Of a DNA stretch of 64,000 bases, positions 10,749 to 21,700 are shown piece after piece (within the stretch, counting starts at the first letter, position 1; every line of letters begins with the position of its first letter). Source of the stretch: Pictodentalium vernedei. Taxonomy: Eukaryota > Mollusca > Scaphopoda > Dentaliida > Dentaliidae. Under the pieces are notes generated by a model. The model made no database searches and was not told where the DNA came from. It saw only the letters and a list, made by a program, of their open reading frames with translations. The DNA is taken from NCBI GenBank assembly GCA_031216915.1, contig CM062296.1, positions 59,146,584 through 59,210,583 on the forward strand. The letters are read 5' to 3'. A program made the translations under genes and the position numbers.

Positions 10749-12945
10749 TCAAATATACACGACTAATGAATGACGTGTAATACAGAAAAATGAATTTTTC
10801 ACATCAAGATTGCAGTGACAAAACAGCTGATGGTCAGAGTACATTAATGTCAAAATATCCAGTGGTTTAGTCGAGGTTCCATCTTCTTGAACTTTTCTTT
10901 TCGGGTAAAAATATGGCAGTCCATCTTTGATCTGACTATAAGTGTACATTTGATTATTGTTCACCACAAATCCACGGTTAACTCCTGTTCCACTCTGTTG
11001 CGTTTTCAACACATGCATATATTTGTTCTTCGTTAGGTCGTTTTGGCGTTTATTTATTCCCTTCGAACTAAACTTGCTACTCGGGACAAAACAGTAGTAG
11101 GTTTTGCTACAGAGACCCACAATTCCATCTCCGCTCCATTCAACCTTGAAAAGACCAGGTGTTCTTTTATCGAATGCTTTCCGGTCGCTGCAACATGACC
11201 CCTTCGGTGACCATACATCTCCTCTAATTTTGGTTTGAACAAAGTCTTCTCTGTACTCATCGCATGATTCTGACGGTAACCATTGATGATACTCTCTATA
11301 AAACTGTTCTTTCTTTTCCGGTTTTATTACTTCTTCCAGAGATGATTTGGTGAATGAGATGTATCCAGAATCTGTATCCATGGGGCAGTACTGAAAATCA
11401 CGTCTATCCACGAAGGTATCAATAAGATCATAGTAAAACTGCAACATCTTCATCTTTGCGTATTGGTACACGAAGAATCCGATATGAAGTGGTAAGTTCA
11501 GCTTGATGCGGTTCTTATTCATTTCCAACTCGTATACTGTTTCGCTCAAAGGGTTCATTTGTCGGAAGTGCACGTTGTTTATTAAGCGAGAAGCTTCGTC
11601 GTCATGATAGTAAATAATATTTCTGTGTTTTTCTTTGTTGGTTACTGTCTTTCCGTACCCGCTATTCCCAAGAAGTTTCATTGTGTCAGCAACTATTGCC
11701 TTATCTGGATTCCGATCACCGTCTCTTCTAGCCTGTGATACCTCTTCTCCAAATTTCTTGAAGCACGCTTTTGGTTCGTATTGTATGACTTGGTAAATTT
11801 GTGTCACCTCGAGGCCGTGATCAAGGTACCATTTCAGGAGTGGCGTCGCAAGCAATATCCTCTTCGCATGGTAACTCTCGATCAAACTTCTTCTCGGCTG
11901 GCGCATGACGTGGTTTTTCTCTGCAAACTTTCTCATTTGATCTCCAATGTCGTCTGTACTAATGGTGGTATTTTTAAAGATGGGTGTCATTTCTTCAAAG
12001 TGATGTCTGAGGTGGTCTGGAACATGAATGTCACACTCGACTAATCCGAACAGATTGCCCGAAATCACATGCTGCGTTACTTCACTCTCGTTCATTGTCC
12101 ATGTTAAAGTGTTGCTCCCAAGTTTCTCTAGGTAACATTTTACTGCAGGATCCTTTCTCATTTTCAACCACTGACATTCCCAAATTTCCACAAGTTTGTA
12201 TCCTTGATCAGCAATGTATTTGGCGTTCTTGATAGTCTCTTTGTGAAGATCTTCCATTTGTTTTTCTCGAACACTGTTGAAAAGAATTGCTTCTCCATTT
12301 CTTTTGGTGTTTAGTCGACAATTGTGGCCATGCCAGAAGCAACCGTGAAATTGGTACACCGTCTGCGTTTCTTTGCACCAGTCGTCTACGGGCAGATGTA
12401 TCCTTCCAATCTTTTTCTCTTCTCCATTGAACTGATGCCGAATTTCAAGACTGTCTCTTCTGGAGATATAGTTTAACCACTGCTGCGCCATTCTGCTATA
12501 TTTGTGAGAATACTCCGGTTTGAAGTCATGTTCTTTACGTCTTCTTATATACATCCCAGTTGGCATCTCTTGCATTAAACACCACAAGTAAAGAGCGTTG
12601 GCGTCATAACCAACTACACTCCCACACGTTTTAGCTTCCTCTCCATACTGATAAGATCTAATTTTTGTTAGTCCTTTTTCTTGATGACGGTCAAAAATTA
12701 TCGATGACCTCCCACGATGTTGTCTTTTACCAGGTGATGTAAATCTTTGTTCTTCTCGTTGAAAATGGTAAAATGGGTTTCATTGTCGATCGTGTTGAAC
12801 AAATACTTCAATGTCAGTCCGGGTACACTCATTCCATCTTTCATCATATCAATCCCGCGCTCTTTGTAGAAGGCAAACTGTTTCTCTAGTGCTTCTAGGA
12901 ATGGTTGGGCATCACGATTGTTGTACCAGATGAGAAAATCGCGAA
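10749..12945 (-). pseudogene. DNA polymerase B (protein-primed type), catalytic half, left-arm copy
   Basis: Minus-strand partial copy of the element's PolB. It starts inside the exonuclease/TPR region (RDFLIWYNN at about 12940). One base is missing at about 12702 relative to the right arm, splitting it into frames 12698-12945 and 10749 to about 12700. Downstream it is intact through motif A (YDANALY), a Vsr-like segment (FHGCFWHGH, then EIWECQW), motif B (LLGNSGYGKT) and the catalytic motif C (MDTDSGYI, about 11363-11385), which the right-arm copy has frameshifted. It reads about 38 codons past where the right copy stops. No exonuclease I motif and no N-terminal domains are present in this arm, so it could not make a whole enzyme. 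Confidence 0.9.
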
Positions 12946-13175
12946 TTGTCTTCGTCTGTGCTGCAGCATGTATATTGTTACGACCCAATTCAATCTGAGT
13001 GTATAGCATTTTTCCTAGAAGTGTAATTTGTGGCTGCCCCTCCCCATGCCGCATATCTCTACAGGCTGCATGACTGCATTCATTATTTTGTAGTTTACGG
13101 TTATTTTCTAAAACTTCCGAAACTTGAATTGGGTCGTAACAATATACATGCTGCAGCACAGACGAAGTCAATTCG
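12942..13175. repeat. Small inverted repeat at the inner edge of the left arm
   Basis: Bases 12950-12993 and 13124-13167 are a perfect 44-base inverted repeat (cgacccaattcaa end and its inverse ttgaattgggtcg), extending with one mismatch to about 52 bases. The outer half overlaps the inner boundary of the left arm. A second, smaller inverted duplication at the breakpoint is what template switching on a hairpin would leave. The 130-base loop is unrecognised. Confidence 0.75.
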
Positions 13176-14080
13176 TCATCAACACCTGAAAAATGTTTCG
13201 TTTCCCTCAAAACACCCATACAGTTGACTTTCCACCCAGACAGAAATTGACAATCTGTTTAGAGAAAATGTAAAACGCTCAGTATGTAGACTTTCTGTCC
13301 CACATGCAACGTTACAGCTGCTCTCAGCCACTGCCCCTCGAATTATTATTTCGATAAGTCTGAGGGAAAAGCGCGATAACGGCAGCAAACGTTTTTCTGT
13401 ATAAAAGAGATATCATATTTTTTTTTAATTTCGGCGCGCCTCCTCGTGCGTTTTCATTATATCACAAGCTGTTTGCGACCAATATCTACACAAGTTCGAT
13501 TATTTGTGACATTAATGTACAAATTTCGATACCTCTCCATTTCCGAATTATCTTCATGCGTAGAATTTTCCTAACACAACACCACACCTTTGGGGTATAT
13601 GTACAGATTCTTATATAGGTCCGTCGCCAGCTCGATTTTGCGTAAATATTTAGAATCGTGTAAAAATTTCTATCGATCCACTTTGCTTTCTAAAATCACG
13701 GTAAGTTTTATTAAATTTGAAAAAAAATATATATAATAAGCTGTGTCTTTACTATTTATTATAGATTACGCATCTTTCGGTCCAGTTCAGTGAGCAAGAT
13801 CAGCCTTCCATGGGCAATCCGTTTAAATTCCAGGCACTTCCACTTTGATTGGAACCCTTGTGTTTCAGCGGAATGAGTTGATTATAACCTGAAGTAACAT
13901 TCAAGGACATCTCACTGGACTGATAAAATGCCGTGGAATGGTATTTCACATGATGCATCAATTGTACAGACTGACTGTTGTTTTTTAAATATAACTATAG
14001 AACAAGTCGGGTGGCGGGGGGGGGGGGGTGGTCGGCGCTTCAGCGCCATTTGTTGCTGCTGATGTGGGGAGAGTGGCTTC
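13176..14080. other. Unique non-coding centre of the Polinton-like element
   Basis: About 0.9 kb between the small inverted repeat and the PolB promoter. No gene is convincing: small frames (for example 13179-13388) lack family features. A G-run lies at about 14019-14029. No integrase, ATPase or capsid gene is here. Confidence 0.5.
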
Positions 14081-14087
14081 CAGAAGG

Positions 14088-14123
14088 TATAAAAGGCGAC
14101 GTGCACTGCGCAATCGGTCATTC
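14088..14123 (+). promoter_or_regulatory. Candidate core promoter of the PolB gene (TATA plus initiator)
   Basis: TATAAAAG at 14088-14095 is followed 32 bases downstream by TCATTC at 14118-14123, an initiator-like sequence with the A at 14120 in the expected start position. The first ATG of the zinc-finger frame is at 14226. Spacing and sequence fit a classical RNA polymerase II promoter. Confidence 0.55.
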
Positions 14124-14140
14124 GCCATCCAGCAGCCGAG

Positions 14141-14198
14141 GTGAACACATCGTCAGTGAGCAGCTCTGCTAATTTGAAATTTTTTCCAATAATTTCAG
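14141..14198 (+). other. Possible short 5' UTR intron
   Basis: A donor-like gag/gtgaac at 14138-14146, a branch-like ctaat at about 14169 and a pyrimidine-rich acceptor ending aatttcag at 14198 would define a 58-base intron before the PolB start codon. Only motif-level support. Confidence 0.25.
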
Positions 14199-14225
14199 GC
14201 AAGAGACACCGACAACGCTACCAAC

Positions 14226-17200
14226 ATGCTACCAGCCTCCTTTGTGTGCCACCAGTGTGAAAAGTCGTTCAGCAGAAGGAGCAACTTGGAGAGACATATA
14301 AGGACTGTACACCTGGAAGAAAGAAGACACGAATGTCAGAGATGCTGCAAGAAATTCGCTCGGAAAGAAAAACTGGAGCACCACTTAGAGAAATGCACAA
14401 GTCAATGGAAATGCGGAGACTGCCAGCGAGAATTCAGCAATCTCATACCCTATCGACTGCATCTGAAAACAGATCACCAGTACCATACTAAGGGGAAAGA
14501 AGACAAGAAGATACAAGGTGTTATAAGAAATCTCCAGAAAAAGTTTTATAAAAGAGACGATGAAAAGACATTAACTTCATTAGAATGCGAACAGTGTAAA
14601 AGAATATTTTACGACAGAAGCAACTTGGAGCGACATGTGAGAAGTGTACATATGAAGAAAAAGATATATGGATGCTGCTACATGAAGTATTCCAGGAATG
14701 AAGATCTCGAGCATCACTTGAAAAAATGTGAAAAGCGTCGGCAAGAATTCAGTGAACTGTCTCAAACCAGTGTACATATGCAAGCAGCTCATCAATCTGA
14801 CAAGAAAACAGCCATAAAACGAAAATCGAATGACGACCAACAGCAGTCAAGTGAGAAGACGAAGAAATCCAGAACATCATTCATGGAGTATGATCCTGCA
14901 GTGTTTTCACCTGAACTACTATACGAAGAGGAATGTGATGAGATGAACGCTCTCTACAAAGTGAACTGGGACATTATACGGACCCACCATATCACGAACA
15001 GAAAACTTCAAGACACTTACAATTTTCGCATCAAGACCGGCGACATAACAGCTATGGCAAGTGAATTTACAGAAACAATTTTTCAACAACAAGAATGGAA
15101 GTTCAAAATCAACCTGAGCTACGGATTCATCTTACGTAACAATGAAACTGACGACCTCCGATACTATCACGCATCCCAGAATAATGTCAGATTCCTGGAT
15201 ACACCACGCCTTGTTTCGAATCTAGAAGATTTTGAAAAGTTTATGAGAGATGTTTACCAAGAAGATGTATTAGAGTGGGCTAGACAACAGCGACCCGATT
15301 CCAAATGGAGTGTATATAAAGTGACCAACATAACATTCTACATCAATAGAATCAAAGATCATCCTATTGGATGCGCCACAGATTTACCTGCGTACATCAT
15401 GGACAATCCAGCCATAATTGCTTTAATGAAAGACCAGCACCACAACTTCAAGTACGACGATAACCTGTGTTTATTCAGATGCCTAGCCCTTTCAAGAGGG
15501 GCTACCTTCCACAACTTGAACACAGAAACAAAACACCTGTTTCGACAGTATACAAATGAAGATACGGAAACTTTCAAAGGAGTGAATCTCAACCAGTTAC
15601 CTGAAATAGAGAACTTATTCAAACTGAACATCAACGTTTATCAGTTGCAACACAATGAGGATGGAGAAACAAATGCTAGTCTAGTCAGACGATCACTCGG
15701 CCGTTTTAGTGAGACGATGTATCAACATTCACGAAGAACATTTCAGTTACATCAGAGACATCAATCATTACTGTAAGTCATTTACCTGTCGGAAGTGTGG
15801 CAAATTGTGGAAGACTGGCTTTCAACTCAACAGGCATGAGAGAACATGTACAAAAGAAGTATCTTATGAATATACTGGCGGTGCTTATAATGTTCCAAAA
15901 ACAGTTTTTGAACTCTTAGAAGATGAAGGCATCTCAGTTCCAAGTGAAAATAGATATTACCCGTACCGAGCAACCTTTGACTTCGAATGCTATTTCGATA
16001 CAACTCATATACCTACAAAAAGTGAAAAACTGACCTGGGAAGCCCGACACGTTCCACTGAGCGTAAGTGTAAGCAGCAATGTACCAGGATTTGTAGAACC
16101 GGTCTGCTTTATTACAGAAGGAAATGCACAAGAACTGGTGAGCCGTATGATGAATTACTTGGAAGAGATTTCAAACGAGGCCTATGCGCTGTTAAAGTCA
16201 GAATATCAACCTTACATTGATGAACTCAATACGAAGATCACAGAAGCAATTGCGAGCGACCCATTGTTAAATGAAGAAGGACGTGCCAGGTCACATCCCT
16301 TGGAGGAGCTACATCACCAGTTTGTTGCTTATCTGAAAGAAATGCCGGTTGTTGGATTCAACTCTGGAAAGTATGATTTCAATGTTGTGAAGTGCGAGCT
16401 ACTTACTTTCTTGAAAACGAAACAGGATATTGGATTCACTGTGAAGAGAAACAACAATTTCGTGTGCCTTAAAACAGAACAGTTCAAATTCCTCGACATT
16501 GTGAATTATCTGGCACCTGGTTTTTCGTATGATAAATTTCTCAGAGCATTTGGATGTTCAGTGACGAAAGGTTACCTGCCATACGAGTGGATTGATGATT
16601 TGAAGAAACTTGAACAAGACCACTTGCCCGACTACGATACATTCTACAGTTCGCTCAAAGGGGGAAATATATCTAAAGAAGAATACATCTACTGGCAGAA
16701 AGTATGGAAAGACCACAAGATGAACACCTTTCGCGATTTTCTCATCTGGTACAACAATCGTGTTGTCCAACCATTCCAAGAAGCACTAGAGAAACAGTTT
16801 GCCTTCTACAAAGAGCGCGGGATTGATATGATGAAAGATGGAATGAGTGTACCCGGACTGACAGTGAAGTATTTGTTCAACACGATCGACAATGAAACCC
16901 ATTTTACCATTTTCAACGAGAAGAACAAAGATTTACATCACCTGGTAAAAGACAACATCGTGGGAGGTCCTTCGATAATTTTTGACCGTCATCAAGAAAA
17001 AGGACTAACAAAAATTAGATCTTATCAGTATGGAGAGGAAGCTAAAATGTGTGGGAGTGTAGTTGGTTATGACGCCAACGCTCTTTACTTGTGGTGTTTA
17101 ATGCAAGAGATGCCAACTGGGATGTATATAAGAAGACGTAAAGAACATGACTTCAAACCGGAGTATTCTCACAAATATAGCAGAATGGCGCAGCAGTGGT

Positions 17201-18812
17201 TAAACTATATCTCCAGAAGAGACAGTCTTGAAATTCGGCATCAGTTCAATGGAGAAGAGAAAAAGATTGGAAGGAGACATCTGCCCGTAGACGACTGGTG
17301 CAAAGAAACGCAGACGGTGTACCAATTTCACGGTTGCTTCTGGCATGGCCACAATTGTCGACTAAACACCAAAAGAAACGGAGAAGCAATTCTTTTCAAC
17401 AGTGTTCGAGAAAAACAAATGGAAGATCTTCACAAAGAGACTATCAAGAACGCCAAATACATTGCTGATCAAGGATACAAACTTGTTGAAATTTGGGAAT
17501 GTCAGTGGTTGAAAATGAGAAAGGATCCTGCAGTAAAATGTTACCTAGAGAAACTTGGGAGTAACACTTTAACATGGACAATGAACGAGAGTGAAGTAAC
17601 GCAGCATGTGATTTCGGGCAATCTGTTCGGATTAGTCGAGTGTGACATTCATGTTCCAGACCACCTCAGACATCACTTTGAAGAAATGACACCCATCTTT
17701 AAAAATACCACCATTAGTACAGACGACATTGGAGATCACATGAGAAAGTTTGCAGAGAAAAACCACGTCATGCGCCAGCCGAGAAGAAGTTTGATCGGGA
17801 GTTACCATGCGAAGAGGATATTGCTTGCAACGCCACTCCTGAAATGGTACCTTGATCACGGCCTCGAGGTGACACAAATTTACCAAGTCATACAATACGA
17901 ACCAAAAGCGTGCTTCAAGAAATTTGGAGAAGAGGTATCACAGGCTAGAAGAGACGGTGATCGGAATCCAGATAAGGCAATAGTTGCTGACACAATGAAA
18001 CTCCTTGGGAATAGCGGGTACGGAAAGACAGTAACCAACAAAGAAAAACACAGAAATATTATTTACTGTAATGACGACGAAGCTTCTCGCTTAATAAACA
18101 ACGTGCACTTCCGACAAATGGACCCTTTGAGCGAAACAGTATACGAGTTGGAAATGAATAAGAACCGCATCAAGCTGAACTTACCACTTCATATCGGATT
18201 CTTCGTGTACCAATACGCAAAGATGAAGATGTTGCAGTTTTACTATGATTTTATTGATACCTTCGTGGATAGACTGCCTCATGGATACAGATTCTGGATA
18301 CATCTCATTCACCAAATCATCTCTGGAAGAAGTAATAAAACCGGAAAAGAAAGAACAGTTTTATAGAGAGTATCATCAATGGTTACCGTCAGAATCATGC
18401 GATGAGTACAGAGAAGACTTTGTTCAAAACCAAGATTAGAGGAGATATATGGTCACCGAAGGGGTCATGTTGCAGCGACCGGACAGCATTCGATAAAAGA
18501 ACACCTGGCCTTTTCAAGGTTGAATGGAGCGGAGATGGAATTGTGGGTCTCTGTAGCAAAACCTACTACTGTTTTGGCCCGAGTAGCAAGTTTAGTTCCA
18601 AGGGAATAAATAAACGCCAAAACGACCTAACGAAGAACAAATATATGCATGTGTTGAAAACGCAACAGAGTGGAACAGGAGTTAACCGTGGATTTGTGGT
18701 GAACAATAATCACATGTACACTTATAGTCAGATCAAAGATGGACTGCCATATTTTTACCCGAAAAGAAAAGTTCAAGAAGATGGAACCTCGACCAAACCA
18801 CTGGATATATAG
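14226..18812 (+). pseudogene. DNA polymerase B with N-terminal zinc fingers and OTU-like segment (broken)
   Basis: Replicative polymerase of the element. Residues 6-168 of the first frame hold a C2H2-type array: fingers at C8/C11/H24/H29, C37/C40/H53/C57, C63/C66/H79/H84, C121/C124/H137/H142, and a degenerate fifth. At residues 411-415 DDNLC followed by LFRCLAL resembles the OTU cysteine-protease Asp/Cys motif. A one-base frameshift at about 15720 leads into frame 15709-18366: another finger (FTCRKC), Exo I (FDFECY, about 15976), Exo II (NSGKYDFN, about 16360), motif A (YDANALY, 17068), a Vsr-like segment (17281-17525), motif B (GNSGYG, about 18005). A 14-base deletion at about 18274 shifts the frame just before motif C, whose DTDS lies in frame 18245-18439, and an extra A at about 18435 shifts it again to 18402-18812. 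Three breaks make it a pseudogene, but degradation is light. Confidence 0.9.
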
Positions 18813-19991
18813 ACATTAATGTACTCTGACCATCAGCTGTTTTGTCACTGCAATCTTGATGTGAAAAATTTATTTTTCTGTGTTACACGTCATTCATTAG
18901 TCGTGTGTATTTGAAAACTGCAATTAAATCGTGTTTTGTCAAATGAATGTATATTGTAATATTATTATGTTGTATAGAATAAAATGTATTGAATGTTGAA
19001 AAGCCTTCTGTTATCTATTGTATAGGACGCTTATAGAAATAGGAGCCACATAGGAGCCATAAATAGGTTGTGTAGGAGCTTGGAAGTAAGAGGCCTAAAG
19101 GCTTTTCTGGGATTCAGGAGCCAAACCACTACAAAGGCTAACCTCATTTCCATAGTAGTCCGTATTTCGTACTACCAATATCACCCCCACCCACCCCCGT
19201 CCCAAAACGAGTTAATAGATTAGAACTTAGTGGATAATAGACCAACAGGCCGTTAATCCTTTACTACTGTTCTAAACAACCTTGTATAATACCGCCTGGT
19301 CTGGAATTCCATACTACCAATACCAGCCATTAGCTACTATAAATGATTCGGTAGGTTAATAGTACTAAGGGGGTGATAACCCAACAGACCATTCATCCTG
19401 TAATGCCAATCTAAATCACCAATGACTATCTCGCAGTACCGCACTGGCCGACCACACTACCCCCCACCCACCCTACTGCTTGACTTAGCTATAGCTGATA
19501 TAGGATAATATGAAGGCTCGAGGGCTAATAGGGGACCTACATGGATATATTCCGCTACTACCATATCACCGCCACCCCATACGAGAAGTCCGCCATACCC
19601 TGACCGAATAACGTTATGTCAGATTGTATACTGGACAATAACAGTGGTCAGCATCTCTATGACGTCGCGCGCGTATCATGACGTCACGACGTCAATAACA
19701 ACGTCAACCGTTTCGAGGGAAAAACTTTCAAGATAACCCAATTTTCCCATCATCTTTCCATCACTTACCCAAATATATACCTATAGCCCCATGCGTACAT
19801 ATATCACTATACATACCATAGTATACTATATATGTGGTACTACACTGCTTGGCGGATCTAGCTGCAAAGAGCCGTACTTTTGCTCCCCCAAAAGTTGCTC
19901 CCCCAAAAGTCCGGTTCCTATGGGAATTTAACACTAGCTGCTCCCCCAAAAGTCCGGGTAATGGGGCACGATTCATACGTGCTATACTACT
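16729..19991 (+). repeat. Right arm of the long terminal inverted repeat
   Basis: Inverse of 9663-12945. The inner edge is at ttcgcgattttctcatctgg, the outer end at gctatactact. It holds the catalytic half of PolB and then 1.1 kb of non-coding terminal sequence, including the mirrored subterminal gggggagc motifs as gctcccccaaaag at 19879-19957. Confidence 0.9.
18978..18983 (+). terminator. Polyadenylation signal, right PolB copy
   Basis: AATAAA about 165 bases after the stop at 18812, mirrored in the left arm. Confidence 0.5.
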
Positions 19992-19997
19992 CAAATA
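19992..19997. repeat. Target site duplication, right (caaata)
   Basis: Exact copy of 9657-9662, immediately after the right terminus. Confidence 0.88.
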
Positions 19998-21700
19998 TTA
20001 AAGTATCGTTGTCTAAACGAATACCGAGAGTTCCAAGGGTACTGAGCGCGTTGCATCGTAAATCAGACAATACAGTAAGAAATGTTCACATGTTTCAACG
20101 GCTCCACACAGACAGAGGGGTGAATCAGACAAAAGATTATTGAAGAGGTCTTCCTGAAGGTTACTACATCTTCGTCTTAGTCGGCAGTGGATAATTTGGC
20201 CCATGCGGTTGTAGCTCTGATTAAAATGTTTAGGGGTTTTTCGAAGATTATTATTCAGTACGCGCTTGAAGGCAACAGTTGTTGTACAGTTTCGAGTATC
20301 TACAGGCAGGTCATTCCATAACTTTACAGGTGAATACAGATATGCACGCTGACCTTGGGTTGATCTTCGGTTTGGTAACGACAAGTCACGAGAATTCCTT
20401 AGATTGTAGTCTTGTATTTGTGATACTTGTGGTGGGATATAATTGTAAAGGTATGCTGGGGTCTGTTTTTGAACCATTTTGTGAAACTGGATAAGTTTAT
20501 GCTTCCTAACGCCTTGCTTCTAAAGATTCCCAGCCAGTTTCTATTTCGAGTTGGGTCCTAGATATACTTTTCGTTGCACCTGTAACGATTCTCGCTGCTT
20601 CCAATTGAATTTTTTCTAGTCTTTGGGATTCTTCAACTGTACAATTGTCCCACACTTTACAGCCATATTCTAACAGGGGGCGGTTGAAGGAAAAGTAGAT
20701 TGTTTGTAAAGTGGAGCGATTCAACTGATATTTATACTTTTTAAGAATATTAATACGCTTCCATGCCTTATTGGAACGCGTTCTTCCCATGTCGCTCGAT
20801 TATAAAAAATTAATCCAAGGTGTTTGTGGTTTGCTACTTCTTGAATGCGTTGATTAAACATTTTAAGTTCTGGCTGTATCTGGTGGTTTCTTTTCCTTGT
20901 AATTGTCATTGTTTCCGTTTTAGATGGATTAAATTGTACAATTCATTGCTGGGACCATGATTCGATTTTGGAGATGTCGTTTGAGAGTATTTGGGCAGAG
21001 TGTTCCGGGTTCTCAATTACAATAAATAGCGTGGTATCGTCGGCAGACAGTCTGATGTCAGATATTATATCGTCTACTATGTCATTAATATATATTAAGA
21101 ATAAAAGGGGACCAAGAATTGACCCTTGTAGAACTCCACTTGATACAGTTGTCCATTGTGAGGCGCAGGAACCTATGACAACTCGTTGTTTCCTGTCGCT
21201 GAGATAATCTTTAAACCACGCCAGTAAATGACCAGTTACTCCGATTTTTTCTAATTTATAAAGTAAACCTTTGTGCCAGACTTTGTCAAATGCTTTACTA
21301 ATATCGCAAAAGAGTAGTCTAACATTTTTATTGTCGTCTAAGGAGCTGATAATATTTTCATAAATATCCGTTAGTTGGTACACAGTTGAGTCTCTCGGTG
21401 TAAAATCGGATTGACACTTCGATAGAAGGCCATTAGATTTCAAGAAATCAAACATTTTCTTAAAAACACACTTTTCAAATGTTTTACTTAAAGAACTCAG
21501 TACTGAAATGGGACGATAATTATTTACTTTGGAATCATCAACACCTTTAGAGACCGGTGAGACATTCGCAAGTTCCCATCCATTTGGGAAAAAGGAGTTT
21601 TGTAGTGACGTATTAAAAATTAAGGTCAAGGGCTCAGCTAGGCTGTCTTTGCAATTTTTAAGTATATATGGGCTGACACAATCGGAAATTACTTATGTCA
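19998..21700 (-). pseudogene. Retrotransposon D, reverse transcriptase and C-terminal region
   Basis: Minus-strand CR1/Jockey-group non-LTR element, 5'-truncated near 21.7 kb. In order: RT start with NYRPISVLSSLSKTFEKC, QSDFTPRDSTVYQLTD, FCDISKAFDKVWHKGLLYKL, GVLQGSILGPLLFLIYINDI, and LSADDTT where F/Y-A-D-D is usual (20943-21629). Then frames 20721-20909 and 20506-20790 (LLEYGCKVWDNC) and 20013-20477, with YNLRNS, SPVKLWNDLPVDTRN and the zinc-knuckle-like CLCGAVETCEHFLLYC. Several frameshifts separate these. The last residues and stop are at 9574-9656, beyond the Polinton-like insertion. Confidence 0.88.

Larger units (their letters stand above)
9663..12945 (+). repeat. Left arm of the long terminal inverted repeat
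   Basis: Inverse of 16729-19991. The outer part (9663-10680) is non-coding with ttttgggggagc motifs, a G-run at 10180-10203 and several blocks mirrored in the right arm (for example the pyrimidine and tatata blocks at 9810-9860). The inner 2.2 kb holds the catalytic half of PolB, reading leftward. The arms differ by scattered substitutions, G/C-run length and small indels, so both are real and separately decaying. Confidence 0.9.
9663..19991. mobile_element. Polinton-like (Maverick-like) element with 3.3 kb inverted arms, PolB only
   Basis: A 10.3 kb unit bounded by AGTAGTATAGCACGTATGAA and its inverse, inside a 6-bp direct duplication. Left arm 9663-12945 and right arm 16729-19991 are near-identical inverted copies. 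The unique centre is 12946-16728. Polintons have 6-bp duplications, 5'-AG termini and a protein-primed PolB, all found here. What is missing is striking: no retroviral-type integrase, packaging ATPase, protease or capsid gene can be seen, and usual Polintons are 15-20 kb with much shorter terminal repeats. It was presumably mobilised in trans or is a rearranged derivative. It lies within retrotransposon D. Confidence 0.88.

Noticed and set aside
12698..13219. Frame 12698-13219 as a separate viral-type gene.
   Set aside because: Its C-terminal half is the PolB segment of the left arm; the N-terminal half is the small inverted repeat and loop with no family features.
13030..13227. Plus-strand frame overlapping the inverted repeat at 13.1 kb.
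   Set aside because: It mirrors the minus-strand residues because the 44-base repeat is inverted; not independent coding.
9663..19991. The inverted arms could be an assembly artefact from a chimeric hairpin read.
   Set aside because: The outer ends have an exact target duplication, the flanks are two different parts of one interrupted gene, and the arms have private indels.
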